Part shown: one piece after another, positions 1 to 5,864 of the stretch
How the letters are laid out: every line of letters starts with the position of its first letter
How positions within the stretch are numbered: position 1 is the first letter of the stretch
Assembly: GCA_028290595.1 (NCBI GenBank)
Contig: JAQGJO010000121.1
Coordinates: forward strand, 1 to 7,091
Length of the DNA: 7,091 bases
Source of the DNA: Hyphomicrobiales bacterium
GTDB taxonomy: Bacteria > Pseudomonadota > Alphaproteobacteria > Rhizobiales > Beijerinckiaceae
Reading direction: 5' to 3'
The notes under the pieces: generated by a model
Seen by the model: only the letters and a program-made list of their open reading frames with translations
The model's database searches: none
What the model was told of the DNA's origin: nothing
Program-made: the position numbers and the translations under genes

Positions 1-156
1 AGCCGGCGATCGTTTCGATTGATGAGTGGCGGTAAAGTATAGGACGCAGAAGCGCTGCACCCAGTACCACGACATGCCCCGCCAATTGCCGGGCACCCAC
101 CCCGAGACATAGGGACGCGTTTCAAGAAAGAGCTGCAGCAACGCGGTCGTCTTCAT
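1..156 (-). CDS. Possible partial ORF running off the left edge, unknown product
   Basis: On the minus strand an ATG at 156 opens a frame of 52 codons that reaches the window edge without a stop. The predicted peptide starts MKTTALLQLFLETRPYVSGW and is rich in Trp, Tyr and Phe (four Trp in the first 32 residues), ending near the edge in THQSKRSPA. I do not recognise it. There is no convincing Shine-Dalgarno sequence before the ATG, and the frame stays open upstream for at least 10 more codons, so the start is uncertain. The three plus-strand frames all close within the first 45 bases. It could be the beginning of a real gene, a decayed remnant, or chance openness. Base composition looks less GC-rich than the neighbouring genes. 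Low confidence. Confidence 0.25.
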   Translation of the reverse strand, partial: MKTTALLQLFLETRPYVSGWVPGNWRGMSWYWVQRFCVLYFTATHQSKRSPA

Positions 157-186
157 TCTTATGCATTGTCCGCAGTCACGGCGTGG

Positions 187-209
187 ATGCCCGGGACGAG
201 CCCGGGCAT
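187..209. repeat. Perfect 9-bp GC-rich palindrome, REP-like intergenic element
   Basis: The arms ATGCCCGGG (187-195) and CCCGGGCAT (201-209) are perfect inverted repeats around the 5-base loop ACGAG. Each arm itself contains the palindrome CCCGGG. The element lies 40-62 bases beyond the stop of the solute-binding protein gene. Neither side has a T-run, so it does not look like a canonical intrinsic terminator, though such a strong hairpin could stabilise or end the transcript. From memory, very similar sequences (GTCATGCCCGGG...CCCGGGCATCCACG) recur between genes in Bradyrhizobium and related genomes. That family identity is recollection, not something the window can prove. Confidence 0.6.
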
Positions 210-248
210 GACGGTTAGACGGCGGCCCTGACGGCCTCTGATGCCGCC

Positions 249-1283
249 TTACTTATACACCCGCTTCGCCGCACCCAATCCTTCGTCCTGCCGCCGCCAG
301 TCCGTCGTGCCGAGCAGCTTCGGATTGGCGAAGGCGCGCAACTCCGGCGGCACTTTGTCTTCGATGCCTTCGCGCACGAAACCATGGCCGCCGCGCGCCC
401 AGATCAGTTGCGCTTCTTCCGACATCATGAAGTCTATCAGCAGCAGCGCCGCATTCCGACGCGGCGCGTTGCGCATCAGCACCGCGCCGTAGAGCACATA
501 GGGCGCGCCTTCCGCCATCGGCAGCACTTTGACCGGCAGGCCTTTTAGATTGTTGACGTCGGGAAAGATGAACGGGATGAACATGGCGAATTCGCCGCGC
601 GCGACCCGTCGGCCGGCTTCGCGCTGGTCGCGCGTGAAGACCGGTTCCTGCGCCGCCATGGCCTGATGGTATTTCTCGCCAAGCCCGGCCTGATACATCG
701 TCGTGTAGAACCACAGATAGCCGCCGCCGATGGCGCGCGTGTCGTCGGAGAGAATGCGGCCTTTCCATTTCGGATCGGTCAGATCTGCCCAGCGTTTCGG
801 CTCATCCTCGGACTTGATCAGCGACGTATTGACGAGCACGCCGTAGTTGAGGATCATCGAGGGCGCGAACAGATCGTCGGCCTTGAACGGCGCACGTATG
901 TCTTTCGCATTCGGCGTCAGGGCATGACGGGCGAAGACGTTATCCTCTTTGTCGATGACGGCAGCCTGGCCGTCCGAGGTGAAGCTGACATCGGCGACAA
1001 ACCGCCCCGCCGCCTGTTCTACGCGGGTGCGCTCACGCAATTCGCTGGCCCGTGCTTCAAGCGATTCCACCGCAATGCCATAGCGCGTGGTGAACGCCTG
1101 CAGGATCGCTCTCTGCAGCGGATTGCCCACATGCGCCGTGTAATAGATGACCTTGCCCTCGGATTTTCCGGCGGCGACGATCTTGTTCCAATCCTCGCTC
1201 GAGGTTGTCGTCTGCGCCGATGCGCTCGCGGCAGCCAGCATGGCGGCGAAGGCCAGCCCAATCATCACGATGTTTCTGCTCAT
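249..1283 (-). CDS. Secreted ABC transporter substrate-binding protein, iron/thiamine-like class
   Basis: This 344-residue protein begins with a Sec signal peptide: a basic start MSRN, a hydrophobic core to about residue 19, and a likely cut after ASASA (23/24). It is therefore probably a soluble periplasmic receptor delivering a ligand to an inner-membrane ABC permease. The mature part has the two-lobe SBP pattern: the first strand GKVIYYTAHVGNPLQ (43-57), the hinge-region motif RWADLTDPKWKGRI (164-177), and GGGYLWFYTTMYQAG (186-200). The DLTDPKWKG block is typical of the Fe(III)/thiamine/2-aminoethylphosphonate-type binding proteins. Tyr193 and Tyr197 sit roughly where ferric-binding FbpA proteins have their Tyr-Tyr ligand pair, but they are not adjacent, so iron as ligand is not established. 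No ATPase or permease gene is in the window; they may lie to the left or elsewhere. Start ATG at 1283 is preceded by purine-rich GAGGGTGGAAA. It lies 75 bases after yraN and could share its transcript. Confidence 0.85.
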   Translation of the reverse strand: MSRNIVMIGLAFAAMLAAASASAQTTTSSEDWNKIVAAGKSEGKVIYYTAHVGNPLQRAILQAFTTRYGIAVESLEARASELRERTRVEQAAGRFVADVSFTSDGQAAVIDKEDNVFARHALTPNAKDIRAPFKADDLFAPSMILNYGVLVNTSLIKSEDEPKRWADLTDPKWKGRILSDDTRAIGGGYLWFYTTMYQAGLGEKYHQAMAAQEPVFTRDQREAGRRVARGEFAMFIPFIFPDVNNLKGLPVKVLPMAEGAPYVLYGAVLMRNAPRRNAALLLIDFMMSEEAQLIWARGGHGFVREGIEDKVPPELRAFANPKLLGTTDWRRQDEGLGAAKRVYK

Positions 1284-1358
1284 AAGCCGTTTCCACCCTC
1301 GCTGTAGCTGTCGTTGATCGATCCTAAGCCGGAATACGCTATGATTGAAACAGGCGCT
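1284..1358 (-). other. yraN to solute-binding gene intergenic gap
   Basis: This 75-base spacer could carry a separate promoter for the solute-binding gene. The best fit I see on the minus strand is TTTCAA, an 18-base spacer and TAGGAT (4 of 6 to TATAAT), which is weak. A purine-rich GAGGGTGGAAA just before the ATG at 1283 can serve as ribosome binding site. No clear terminator follows yraN, so read-through from rsmI-yraN remains possible. Confidence 0.25.
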
Positions 1359-1772
1359 TCACACCGCCAGCGGGAAAGCGTCCGGCACATGGCTCGGCCA
1401 GGTGCGTGGCGCGAAGAAGATGGCGTCGCCACGCAAGGTTCTGTCCATGGCCCATGGATTGCGCGACAGCCATAGCCGCACGGCATGCGAAATGCGGCGG
1501 TGCTTTTGCAGGGTGATGCTCTCGCCGGCCAGCGCCAATGTCGGCCGCGCTTTTACTTCGACGAAGATGACGAGCGGTCCGCGCCGGGCGATGATGTCGA
1601 TCTCACCACCGGGAACTTTGTATCTGGTCGCCAGAACGCGCCAGCCCTTGCAGCGCAGATAATAAGCGGCGGGCGTCTCCGCCCGCAGGCCGAAAGCATT
1701 GGCGCGCAGCCGTTTGTCGCGAAGCTGTTTGCCGCGATTTGGATCGTTGCCGGCGGAGGCGCCGTTGCTCAC
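1359..1772 (-). CDS. yraN: YraN family (UPF0102) PD-(D/E)XK nuclease-like protein
   Basis: This 137-residue protein matches the YraN/UPF0102 family, whose members are about 120-130 residues long and have a Holliday-junction-resolvase-like nuclease fold; the cellular role is not settled. The signature is visible in order: LRAETPAAYYLRCKGWRVLA (29-48, with the helix Glu32), GGEIDIIARR (55-64, Asp59) and VIFVEVKARP (68-77, Glu72 and Lys74). Together these give the E...D...ExK catalytic set, so the nuclease site looks intact. The start is GTG at 1772, overlapping the rsmI TGA as GTGA, which implies translational coupling to rsmI. An N-terminal stretch of about 27 residues, rich in Arg, Lys and Asn, precedes the core. 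A later start in this frame is possible, but the GTGA overlap favours the one given. The rsmI-yraN pair is a common alphaproteobacterial arrangement. Confidence 0.9.
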   Translation of the reverse strand: MSNGASAGNDPNRGKQLRDKRLRANAFGLRAETPAAYYLRCKGWRVLATRYKVPGGEIDIIARRGPLVIFVEVKARPTLALAGESITLQKHRRISHAVRLWLSRNPWAMDRTLRGDAIFFAPRTWPSHVPDAFPLAV

Positions 1773-2719
1773 GGCTCGTCGCGCGCCTGCGTTGCGCCGA
1801 GCTCGATGGCGCGGGCATAGACCTTGCGGCGCGGCTGGCCGGTTTCCGCCGCCACCAGGGAGGCTGCGTCCTTCACCGAATGTTTGCGCAAGGCGATCTC
1901 GAGCTGCGCGTCGACATCGGCTGTTCCCGCCGCTTCCTGTTGGCCCGGAGGCGCCACCAGCAGCACGATCTCGCCTTTCGGCGGCTCCTCGGCAGCGAGT
2001 TCGGCCGCGAGCTGACCGAGTGAGCCGCGGCGCACCGTCTCAAAGTGCTTGGTCAATTCGCGCGCCAGCGCGGCTTCCCGCTCGCCCAGCACTGCGTGGA
2101 GATCGGCCAGGGTTTCGGCGACACGGCGCGGCGATTCAAAAAACACCAGGGTGCCCGGCACCTGCGCCAGTTCAGCGATGCGGGCGCGCTTTCCGGCGCT
2201 TTTATGCGGCAAAAACCCCTCGAAGAAAAACCGGTCCGTCGGCAGGCCGGCGACGACCAGCGCCGCCAGAACGGCGGAGGCGCCGGGTACCGAGGTCACC
2301 GGAATATTGCGCGCCACTGCGTCGGCCACCAGTTTGAAACCGGGATCGGAGACCAACGGCGTGCCGGCGTCGGAGACCAGCGCCAGTGCCGCGCCCGCTT
2401 CCAGCCGCGCCACCAGAAGCGGGCGCATCACGGTGGCATTGTGCTCGTGATAGGCGATCATCGGCGTGGCGATGCCGTAATGGGCTAGCAGTTTGCGGGT
2501 CACCCGCGTGTCCTCGGCGATGATCGCATCGGCCGCGGCCAGGGTGGATAGCGCGCGAAAGGAAATATCGCCGAGATTGCCGATCGGCGTCGCGACCACA
2601 TGCAGGCCGGGCGAAATCGTTTCCGCCTCCGCCTGCAGGCCGAATGCGGTATAGCTTGCGGCGGGTCTGATGTCCGAAGCGGGCCTGTTCGCCGGCGCGT
2701 TCCGCGAATGCGAAGTCAT
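1769..2719 (-). CDS. rsmI: 16S rRNA (cytidine(1402)-2'-O)-methyltransferase RsmI
   Basis: RsmI uses S-adenosylmethionine to 2'-O-methylate C1402 in the decoding centre of 16S rRNA and acts in the cytoplasm on the small subunit. The 316-residue product carries the tetrapyrrole-methylase-fold motifs in order: VVATPIGNLGDIS (41-53), AEDTRVTRKLL (68-78), VSDAGTPLVSDPG (115-127), then VPGASAVLAAL, GLPTDRFFFEGFLPHK, FFESPRR, ARELTKHFE and PKGEIVLLV. The C-terminal tail (KHSVKDAASLVAAETGQPRRKVYARAIEL) fits the small helical domain found in RsmI. An N-terminal extension of about 37 residues precedes the core and looks disordered (rich in Ala, Pro, Ser, Asn). ATG at 2719 has ACGGAG eight bases upstream, supporting this start. 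It is first in a likely rsmI-yraN operon and divergent from the LpoA-like gene. Confidence 0.96.
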   Translation of the reverse strand: MTSHSRNAPANRPASDIRPAASYTAFGLQAEAETISPGLHVVATPIGNLGDISFRALSTLAAADAIIAEDTRVTRKLLAHYGIATPMIAYHEHNATVMRPLLVARLEAGAALALVSDAGTPLVSDPGFKLVADAVARNIPVTSVPGASAVLAALVVAGLPTDRFFFEGFLPHKSAGKRARIAELAQVPGTLVFFESPRRVAETLADLHAVLGEREAALARELTKHFETVRRGSLGQLAAELAAEEPPKGEIVLLVAPPGQQEAAGTADVDAQLEIALRKHSVKDAASLVAAETGQPRRKVYARAIELGATQARDEP

Positions 2720-2770
2720 AGCTCAGGCTCCGTTGTGCTTCTCGTTCTGGCCGGTCATTTCGAAAAACGC

Positions 2771-2799
2771 AAACTATTCCGATGCTGATGTTCTGTAAA
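2771..2799 (-). promoter_or_regulatory. Weak candidate promoter for rsmI-yraN
   Basis: On the minus strand TTTACA (2799-2794, 5 of 6 to TTGACA) is followed after 17 bases by TAGTTT (2776-2771, 3 of 6); AATAGT at 15 bases is an alternative -10. Transcription would start about 45 bases before the rsmI ATG. A second minus-strand candidate is GATAAT at 2812-2807, which has a good -10 but no recognisable -35. Confidence 0.25.
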
Positions 2800-2892
2800 C
2801 AGTACAATTATCCTTTTTAACGAACCGAGCGAGACATTAGTACCCGCCGAGACACACCTCCGAGCCATCCGCTCAAGCCACCCTTTCAAGCC

Positions 2893-2921
2893 TTGGCTTC
2901 GATTTGAGCGAAAACTATGAT
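2893..2921 (+). promoter_or_regulatory. Candidate sigma-70 type promoter for the LpoA-like gene
   Basis: TTGGCT (2893-2898, 4 of 6 to TTGACA), exactly 17 bases, then TATGAT (2916-2921, 5 of 6 to TATAAT). Transcription from about 2928 would leave a leader of roughly 140 bases before the ATG at 3069. The -35 overlaps the AAGCC/GGCTT inverted pair and follows a TCAAGCC direct repeat, where a regulator could bind. Confidence 0.42.
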
Positions 2922-3068
2922 TAACCTTTCCAAGGCAACATTTTCGGCAATCTTTTCGGCGGGATTTCTCCCTGGAAGGCGGGCGGTTATGTCCGCGACT
3001 GCTAAATCGGCGTAGATCAATCAAATTGCAGCTTCCGGGTGGGGGCGCTTCAGCGGGATACAATTGAA

Positions 3069-4316
3069 ATGAAGGCTTATGCGGATGCGCGCCCGAATGC
3101 CCGGAAAGGCGTTTCGGTTCTGACCTCCGGCGCCCGCGTGGGTTTCGCGCTGGCAGGCCTGCTGACACTGGCGGGTTGCGGCTCGACAGGAATGAGCGGG
3201 CCATTTTCAGGTGATAGCCAGCCAAGGTCGACGCCGGGTCAAACCGGTCCGCTGGCCGCCGCTGCGGGCAATACGATCGGCACCGGTCCGATCCGCATCG
3301 CCTTGATCCTGCCGCTCACCCAGGGCTCCGGCCCCAGTGGCGTCGGCCAGTCGCTCCGCAATGCGGCGGAACTGGCTATGTCTGAATCCGGCTCCAATGC
3401 CATCACGCTTCTCGTCAAGGACGATCAGTCGACGCCGGAGGGCGCACGCGCCGCTGCCCAGGCCGCGCTGGACGAAGGGGCGCAAGCCATTGTCGGACCG
3501 CTGTTCGCGCTGAACATGCGCGAGGTCGGCCGCGTGGCGCGCGCCGCCAACAAGCCGGTGATCGCCTTCTCCACCGACACCAGCGCCGTCGCGCGCGGCG
3601 TCTATGCACTGTCCTTCCTGGTCGAGACGCAGGTGACCCGCGTGGTCGATTACGCGGTATCGCGCGGCAAGAAGAGCTTTGCCGCCCTGGTGCCTGAGAA
3701 CGAATACGGCAATGTGGCGTTGGCGCAGTTCCAGACCATTGCGGCCGCACGCGGCGTGCGCGTTCAGGCGATCGAACGCTATCGTCCCGGCGCCGCCGCA
3801 GAATCAGCCAGGAAAATCGCCGGTCTTGCCGATGGTATCGATGCTCTGTTCGTGCCCGAGCAAGCCGATCAGATGGCCGCTGTCGGCAGCGCCATCACCG
3901 GTGCCGGTATCGATGTGAAGCGCATCCAGATGCTCGGCACCGGCATCTGGAATGACTCGCGCGCCATGCGCCTGCCGGCGCTGCAGGGCGCCTTGTTTGC
4001 TGCGCCCGATAATGCCGGCTTCTCGAACTTCGCGCAGAAATATCGCGCCAAGTTCAATGCCGATCCGGTGCGCATCGCCACCCTGTCCTATGATGCGGTG
4101 TCGCTGCTGGCGGCGCTGGCGCAGATGCAGGGCGGGCAGGGCTTCAGCGAAGCGACGCTGACCAATGCCGACGGTTTCAAGGGCGCTGACGGCCTGTTCC
4201 GCTTCCGCACCGATGGCCAGAACGAACGCGGCCTGTCGGTTCTGCAGATCCGCAACGGCACCACCACCGTCGTCAGCCCGGCGGAACAGAAATTCACCAC
4301 CGCGCCCGGCACCTGA
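3069..4316 (+). CDS. LpoA-like penicillin-binding protein activator lipoprotein
   Basis: Predicted outer-membrane or periplasmic lipoprotein with a type I periplasmic-binding fold; 415 residues from this ATG. A lipobox LTLAGC gives the lipid-anchored Cys37, preceded by the hydrophobic stretch VGFALAGLLTLAG. The +2 residue is Gly, not Asp, compatible with outer-membrane sorting. A Ser/Gly/Pro/Thr-rich linker (about 38-74) leads to the domain opening IRIALILPLTQGSG, followed by DDQSTPEGARAAAQAALDEG, AIVGPLFALN and KPVIAFSTDTS, the usual Leu/Ile/Val-receptor-like order. In E. coli, LpoA stimulates PBP1A from the outer membrane; this protein lacks the N-terminal TPR-like domain of that protein, as alphaproteobacterial versions do. 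No permease or ATPase gene is nearby, arguing against a transporter receptor. Head-to-head placement with rsmI matches E. coli yraL/yraM. An upstream GTG at 3039 would add 10 residues, but it has a poor ribosome site; GCGGGA stands 10 bases before the chosen ATG. Confidence 0.85.
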   Translation: MKAYADARPNARKGVSVLTSGARVGFALAGLLTLAGCGSTGMSGPFSGDSQPRSTPGQTGPLAAAAGNTIGTGPIRIALILPLTQGSGPSGVGQSLRNAAELAMSESGSNAITLLVKDDQSTPEGARAAAQAALDEGAQAIVGPLFALNMREVGRVARAANKPVIAFSTDTSAVARGVYALSFLVETQVTRVVDYAVSRGKKSFAALVPENEYGNVALAQFQTIAAARGVRVQAIERYRPGAAAESARKIAGLADGIDALFVPEQADQMAAVGSAITGAGIDVKRIQMLGTGIWNDSRAMRLPALQGALFAAPDNAGFSNFAQKYRAKFNADPVRIATLSYDAVSLLAALAQMQGGQGFSEATLTNADGFKGADGLFRFRTDGQNERGLSVLQIRNGTTTVVSPAEQKFTTAPGT

Positions 4317-4349
4317 TGGTGCGGCAAGGTCTCCTTGGGGGTGAACTGA

Positions 4350-4595
4350 ATGTCTGAAATAACGGTGCGCCGCGTTGGGGCACAGGTGATCATGGTGTTG
4401 ACCGGCGACGACAACAAGCAGGTCGAAGTCGTCTTGGACGCGGCTGAGGCTGCGACGCTCGGCTCATTGCTGCTGGGCATGCCGATTGGTCCAAAACCCG
4501 CCAAGAACATTGTGCCCGAGCCCTCGGCCAACGACGTCTGGCCAGCGCCTGAAAACGCGCCTCCGTTTCAAAGTCTCCGCAGGCGTCAGAGCTGA
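4350..4595 (+). CDS. Small conserved-looking hypothetical protein, 81 residues
   Basis: I do not recognise this protein. The N-terminal half looks folded: alternating hydrophobics in SEITVRRVGAQVIMVL (2-17), an acidic stretch TGDDNKQVEVVLD, then a helix-like DAAEAATLGSLLLG (30-43). The second half, from about residue 44, is rich in Pro, Asn and Ala and ends RSLRR-like in basic residues (LRRRQS), so it is probably disordered. There is no signal peptide or membrane segment, so it is probably cytoplasmic. The ATG has a strong ribosome binding site, GGGGGTG (4337-4343), six bases upstream. It lies 33 bases after the LpoA-like gene on the same strand with no terminator between (only a 5-bp CAAGG/CCTTG hairpin at 4325-4337), so the two are probably co-transcribed. 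Confidence 0.6.
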   Translation: MSEITVRRVGAQVIMVLTGDDNKQVEVVLDAAEAATLGSLLLGMPIGPKPAKNIVPEPSANDVWPAPENAPPFQSLRRRQS

Positions 4596-4641
4596 TTGAG
4601 ACCAAGCTCCCTGGTTCGCCGAAGCTACACAATCCTTTGAC

Positions 4642-4672
4642 TTGACCGGCTTTTGCCGGCGGGCAACATAAG
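4642..4672 (+). promoter_or_regulatory. Candidate promoter for the TPR-retropepsin gene
   Basis: TTGACC (4642-4647, 5 of 6 to TTGACA) and CATAAG (4667-4672, 4 of 6 to TATAAT) are 19 bases apart, longer than ideal. A small hairpin CCGGC-TTTT-GCCGG (4646-4659) lies between them. If it is used, transcription begins near 4679, which would exclude the TTG start at 4653 and support ATG 4716. Confidence 0.3.
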
Positions 4673-4715
4673 CGCAGCTATGGGCCGGGAGCAGGCTCGG
4701 CTCTACGGGGGCAGC

Positions 4716-5834
4716 ATGCGCAGAACGCTTACGGTCCGCTTCGCGACGATCGTTTTTCTCGCAGCTTTGGCCGCCAATCCGGCCAAAGCCGAGCCGCCTT
4801 CTGCCGATGCAAATCCAGACACTCTCTTCGCGCCGGTTTATGCGCGGCTCGGCATTACGTTGCCGACAAATATAGCCGGGGATGCGACCGTCCGGCCGCA
4901 TCTGGATGAATTGCGGCGCGAAGCCTGCGATCGTGTCGGGATCATTGCGCTGGCAAACGCGTTACACAAATTGGGTTTCCGCCGCGAAGCCGCCGAAAGT
5001 CTCTACCGCTTCGTCAACAGTTGCGGCGGACCCGACAATGCTCTGGCGATGTCGACGAATATTTTCCTCGAACTCTCCGATTTTGCCAAAGCCACAGAAG
5101 CCGCCGATGCGCTGGTTCGTGCCGAACCGGCCTCGTCCCAGGCCGTCTATCTACGTGCTCGCGCACTCGATCAGGCCGGTGACCACAAGAGAGCGCTGGA
5201 CGATTATGCCACGACAATTGAACTGTCAGCGGCCAAGACGAATCTGTCGAGCACTGTTTTCACCAATATGGCCAAAGCCTATGCCACGCTCGGCCGCTTC
5301 TGCGAGGCAATGAGCCCGATCCAAACCTGGGTGGCCTTTGATCCGGCCAAACGCGACACCACCCCGGCTCAGAAGCTGATTGCCGATTATGCCAGCAAAG
5401 GCAATTGCGATGTCTTGCAGGCCAAACGGCCCGAGCGGTTCCCGCTTATGGGCCAAACCAATGTGGTGCGTGTCGCCGCCATGATCAACGGGACGAAGGG
5501 CATTTTCATTCTCGACACAGGGGCCAGCTTCGTTTCCGTTCAAAGCAATTTCGCCAGGCGCGCCAAACTGCCTATGGAAGGAACGAGCAAGGTGACGCTG
5601 AGCACGGCTAACGGTCCGACGACCGGCTTTCTATCAAAAGCGGACTCGATCAAGCTCGGCGGCTTGAGCGCGACCAACATTCCCGTCGTCGTACAATCTT
5701 CCGACGGGAAACTTTACGGCACGGCCGCCGATGGCCTTCTAGGCATGAGCTTTTTGGCTCGTTTCGATGTTCAGATTGCCCACGGCTATATGGAAGTCCG
5801 CCCCCACGCGATGAATGCGTCGTCGTTGCATTGA
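4716..5834 (+). CDS. Secreted TPR-containing retropepsin-like aspartic protease
   Basis: This 372-residue protein is likely periplasmic. It starts with a signal peptide MRRTLTVRFATIVFLAALAA, likely cut after NPAKA (25). Residues about 70-230 form paired helices resembling tetratricopeptide repeats, for example SSQAVYLRARALDQAGDHKR and VFTNMAKAYATLGRF. The C-terminal 120 residues are a retropepsin-type domain: MINGTKGIFILDTGASFVSV with catalytic Asp267 in DTGAS, a flap-like LSTANGPTTGF, and the closing hydrophobic DGLLGMSFLARFDVQI. Single-DTG proteins of this kind act as homodimers; known bacterial relatives include Caulobacter PerP and Rickettsia APRc. The substrate here is unknown. Four cysteines (71, 103, 196, 231) all lie in the helical region and could form disulfides. 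Start: ATG 4716 has GGGGG four bases upstream and places the signal peptide at the N-terminus; TTG 4653 or ATG 4680 would add 21 or 12 residues before it. It converges on hemW. Confidence 0.83.
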   Translation: MRRTLTVRFATIVFLAALAANPAKAEPPSADANPDTLFAPVYARLGITLPTNIAGDATVRPHLDELRREACDRVGIIALANALHKLGFRREAAESLYRFVNSCGGPDNALAMSTNIFLELSDFAKATEAADALVRAEPASSQAVYLRARALDQAGDHKRALDDYATTIELSAAKTNLSSTVFTNMAKAYATLGRFCEAMSPIQTWVAFDPAKRDTTPAQKLIADYASKGNCDVLQAKRPERFPLMGQTNVVRVAAMINGTKGIFILDTGASFVSVQSNFARRAKLPMEGTSKVTLSTANGPTTGFLSKADSIKLGGLSATNIPVVVQSSDGKLYGTAADGLLGMSFLARFDVQIAHGYMEVRPHAMNASSLH

Positions 5835-5864
5835 TCTGCTGCACGAACGAGAAAGCGGAATTCG

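Larger units (their letters stand above)
2720..3068. other. Divergent regulatory region between rsmI and the LpoA-like gene
   Basis: This 349-base region is visibly richer in A and T than the genes around it and should contain the promoters for both directions. I see no convincing gene in it: a minus-strand frame stays open across it, but its product is Arg/Ser/Pro-rich with no family motif. It holds the direct repeat TCAAGCC (2873-2879 and 2886-2892), an inverted AAGCC/GGCTT pair (2888-2899), and a tandem TTTTCGGC (2941-2948 and 2953-2960). No strong terminator is present. Confidence 0.6.

Noticed and set aside
666..1307. 213-codon plus-strand ORF opposite the solute-binding gene
   Set aside because: It mirrors a well-supported gene with signal peptide and family motifs; long antisense frames are common in high-GC DNA.
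1699..2337. 212-codon plus-strand ORF opposite rsmI
   Set aside because: Its product is an Arg/Pro/Ala-rich low-complexity sequence typical of antisense shadows; rsmI on the other strand is unmistakable.
3039..3068. GTG start at 3039 for the LpoA-like protein
   Set aside because: There is no ribosome binding site before it, and the added acidic/polar residues lengthen the signal-peptide n-region; ATG 3069 fits better.
2755..3225. 156-codon minus-strand ORF across the rsmI/LpoA-like intergenic region
   Set aside because: It overlaps the start and signal peptide of the LpoA-like gene, its product is Arg/Ser/Pro-rich with no motif, and likely promoter elements lie inside it.
4646..4659. CCGGC-TTTT-GCCGG hairpin as an intrinsic terminator
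   Set aside because: The stem is only 5 bp, no T-run follows, and it overlaps a candidate promoter spacer.
4653..4715. TTG start at 4653 (or ATG 4680) for the TPR-retropepsin protein
   Set aside because: These would put 12-21 extra residues before the signal peptide, and the ATG at 4716 has the better ribosome binding site.
5835..5864. Bidirectional terminator between the protease gene and hemW
   Set aside because: Only a 4-bp AGCG/CGCT pairing around GAATT is visible, with no T-run, too weak to call.
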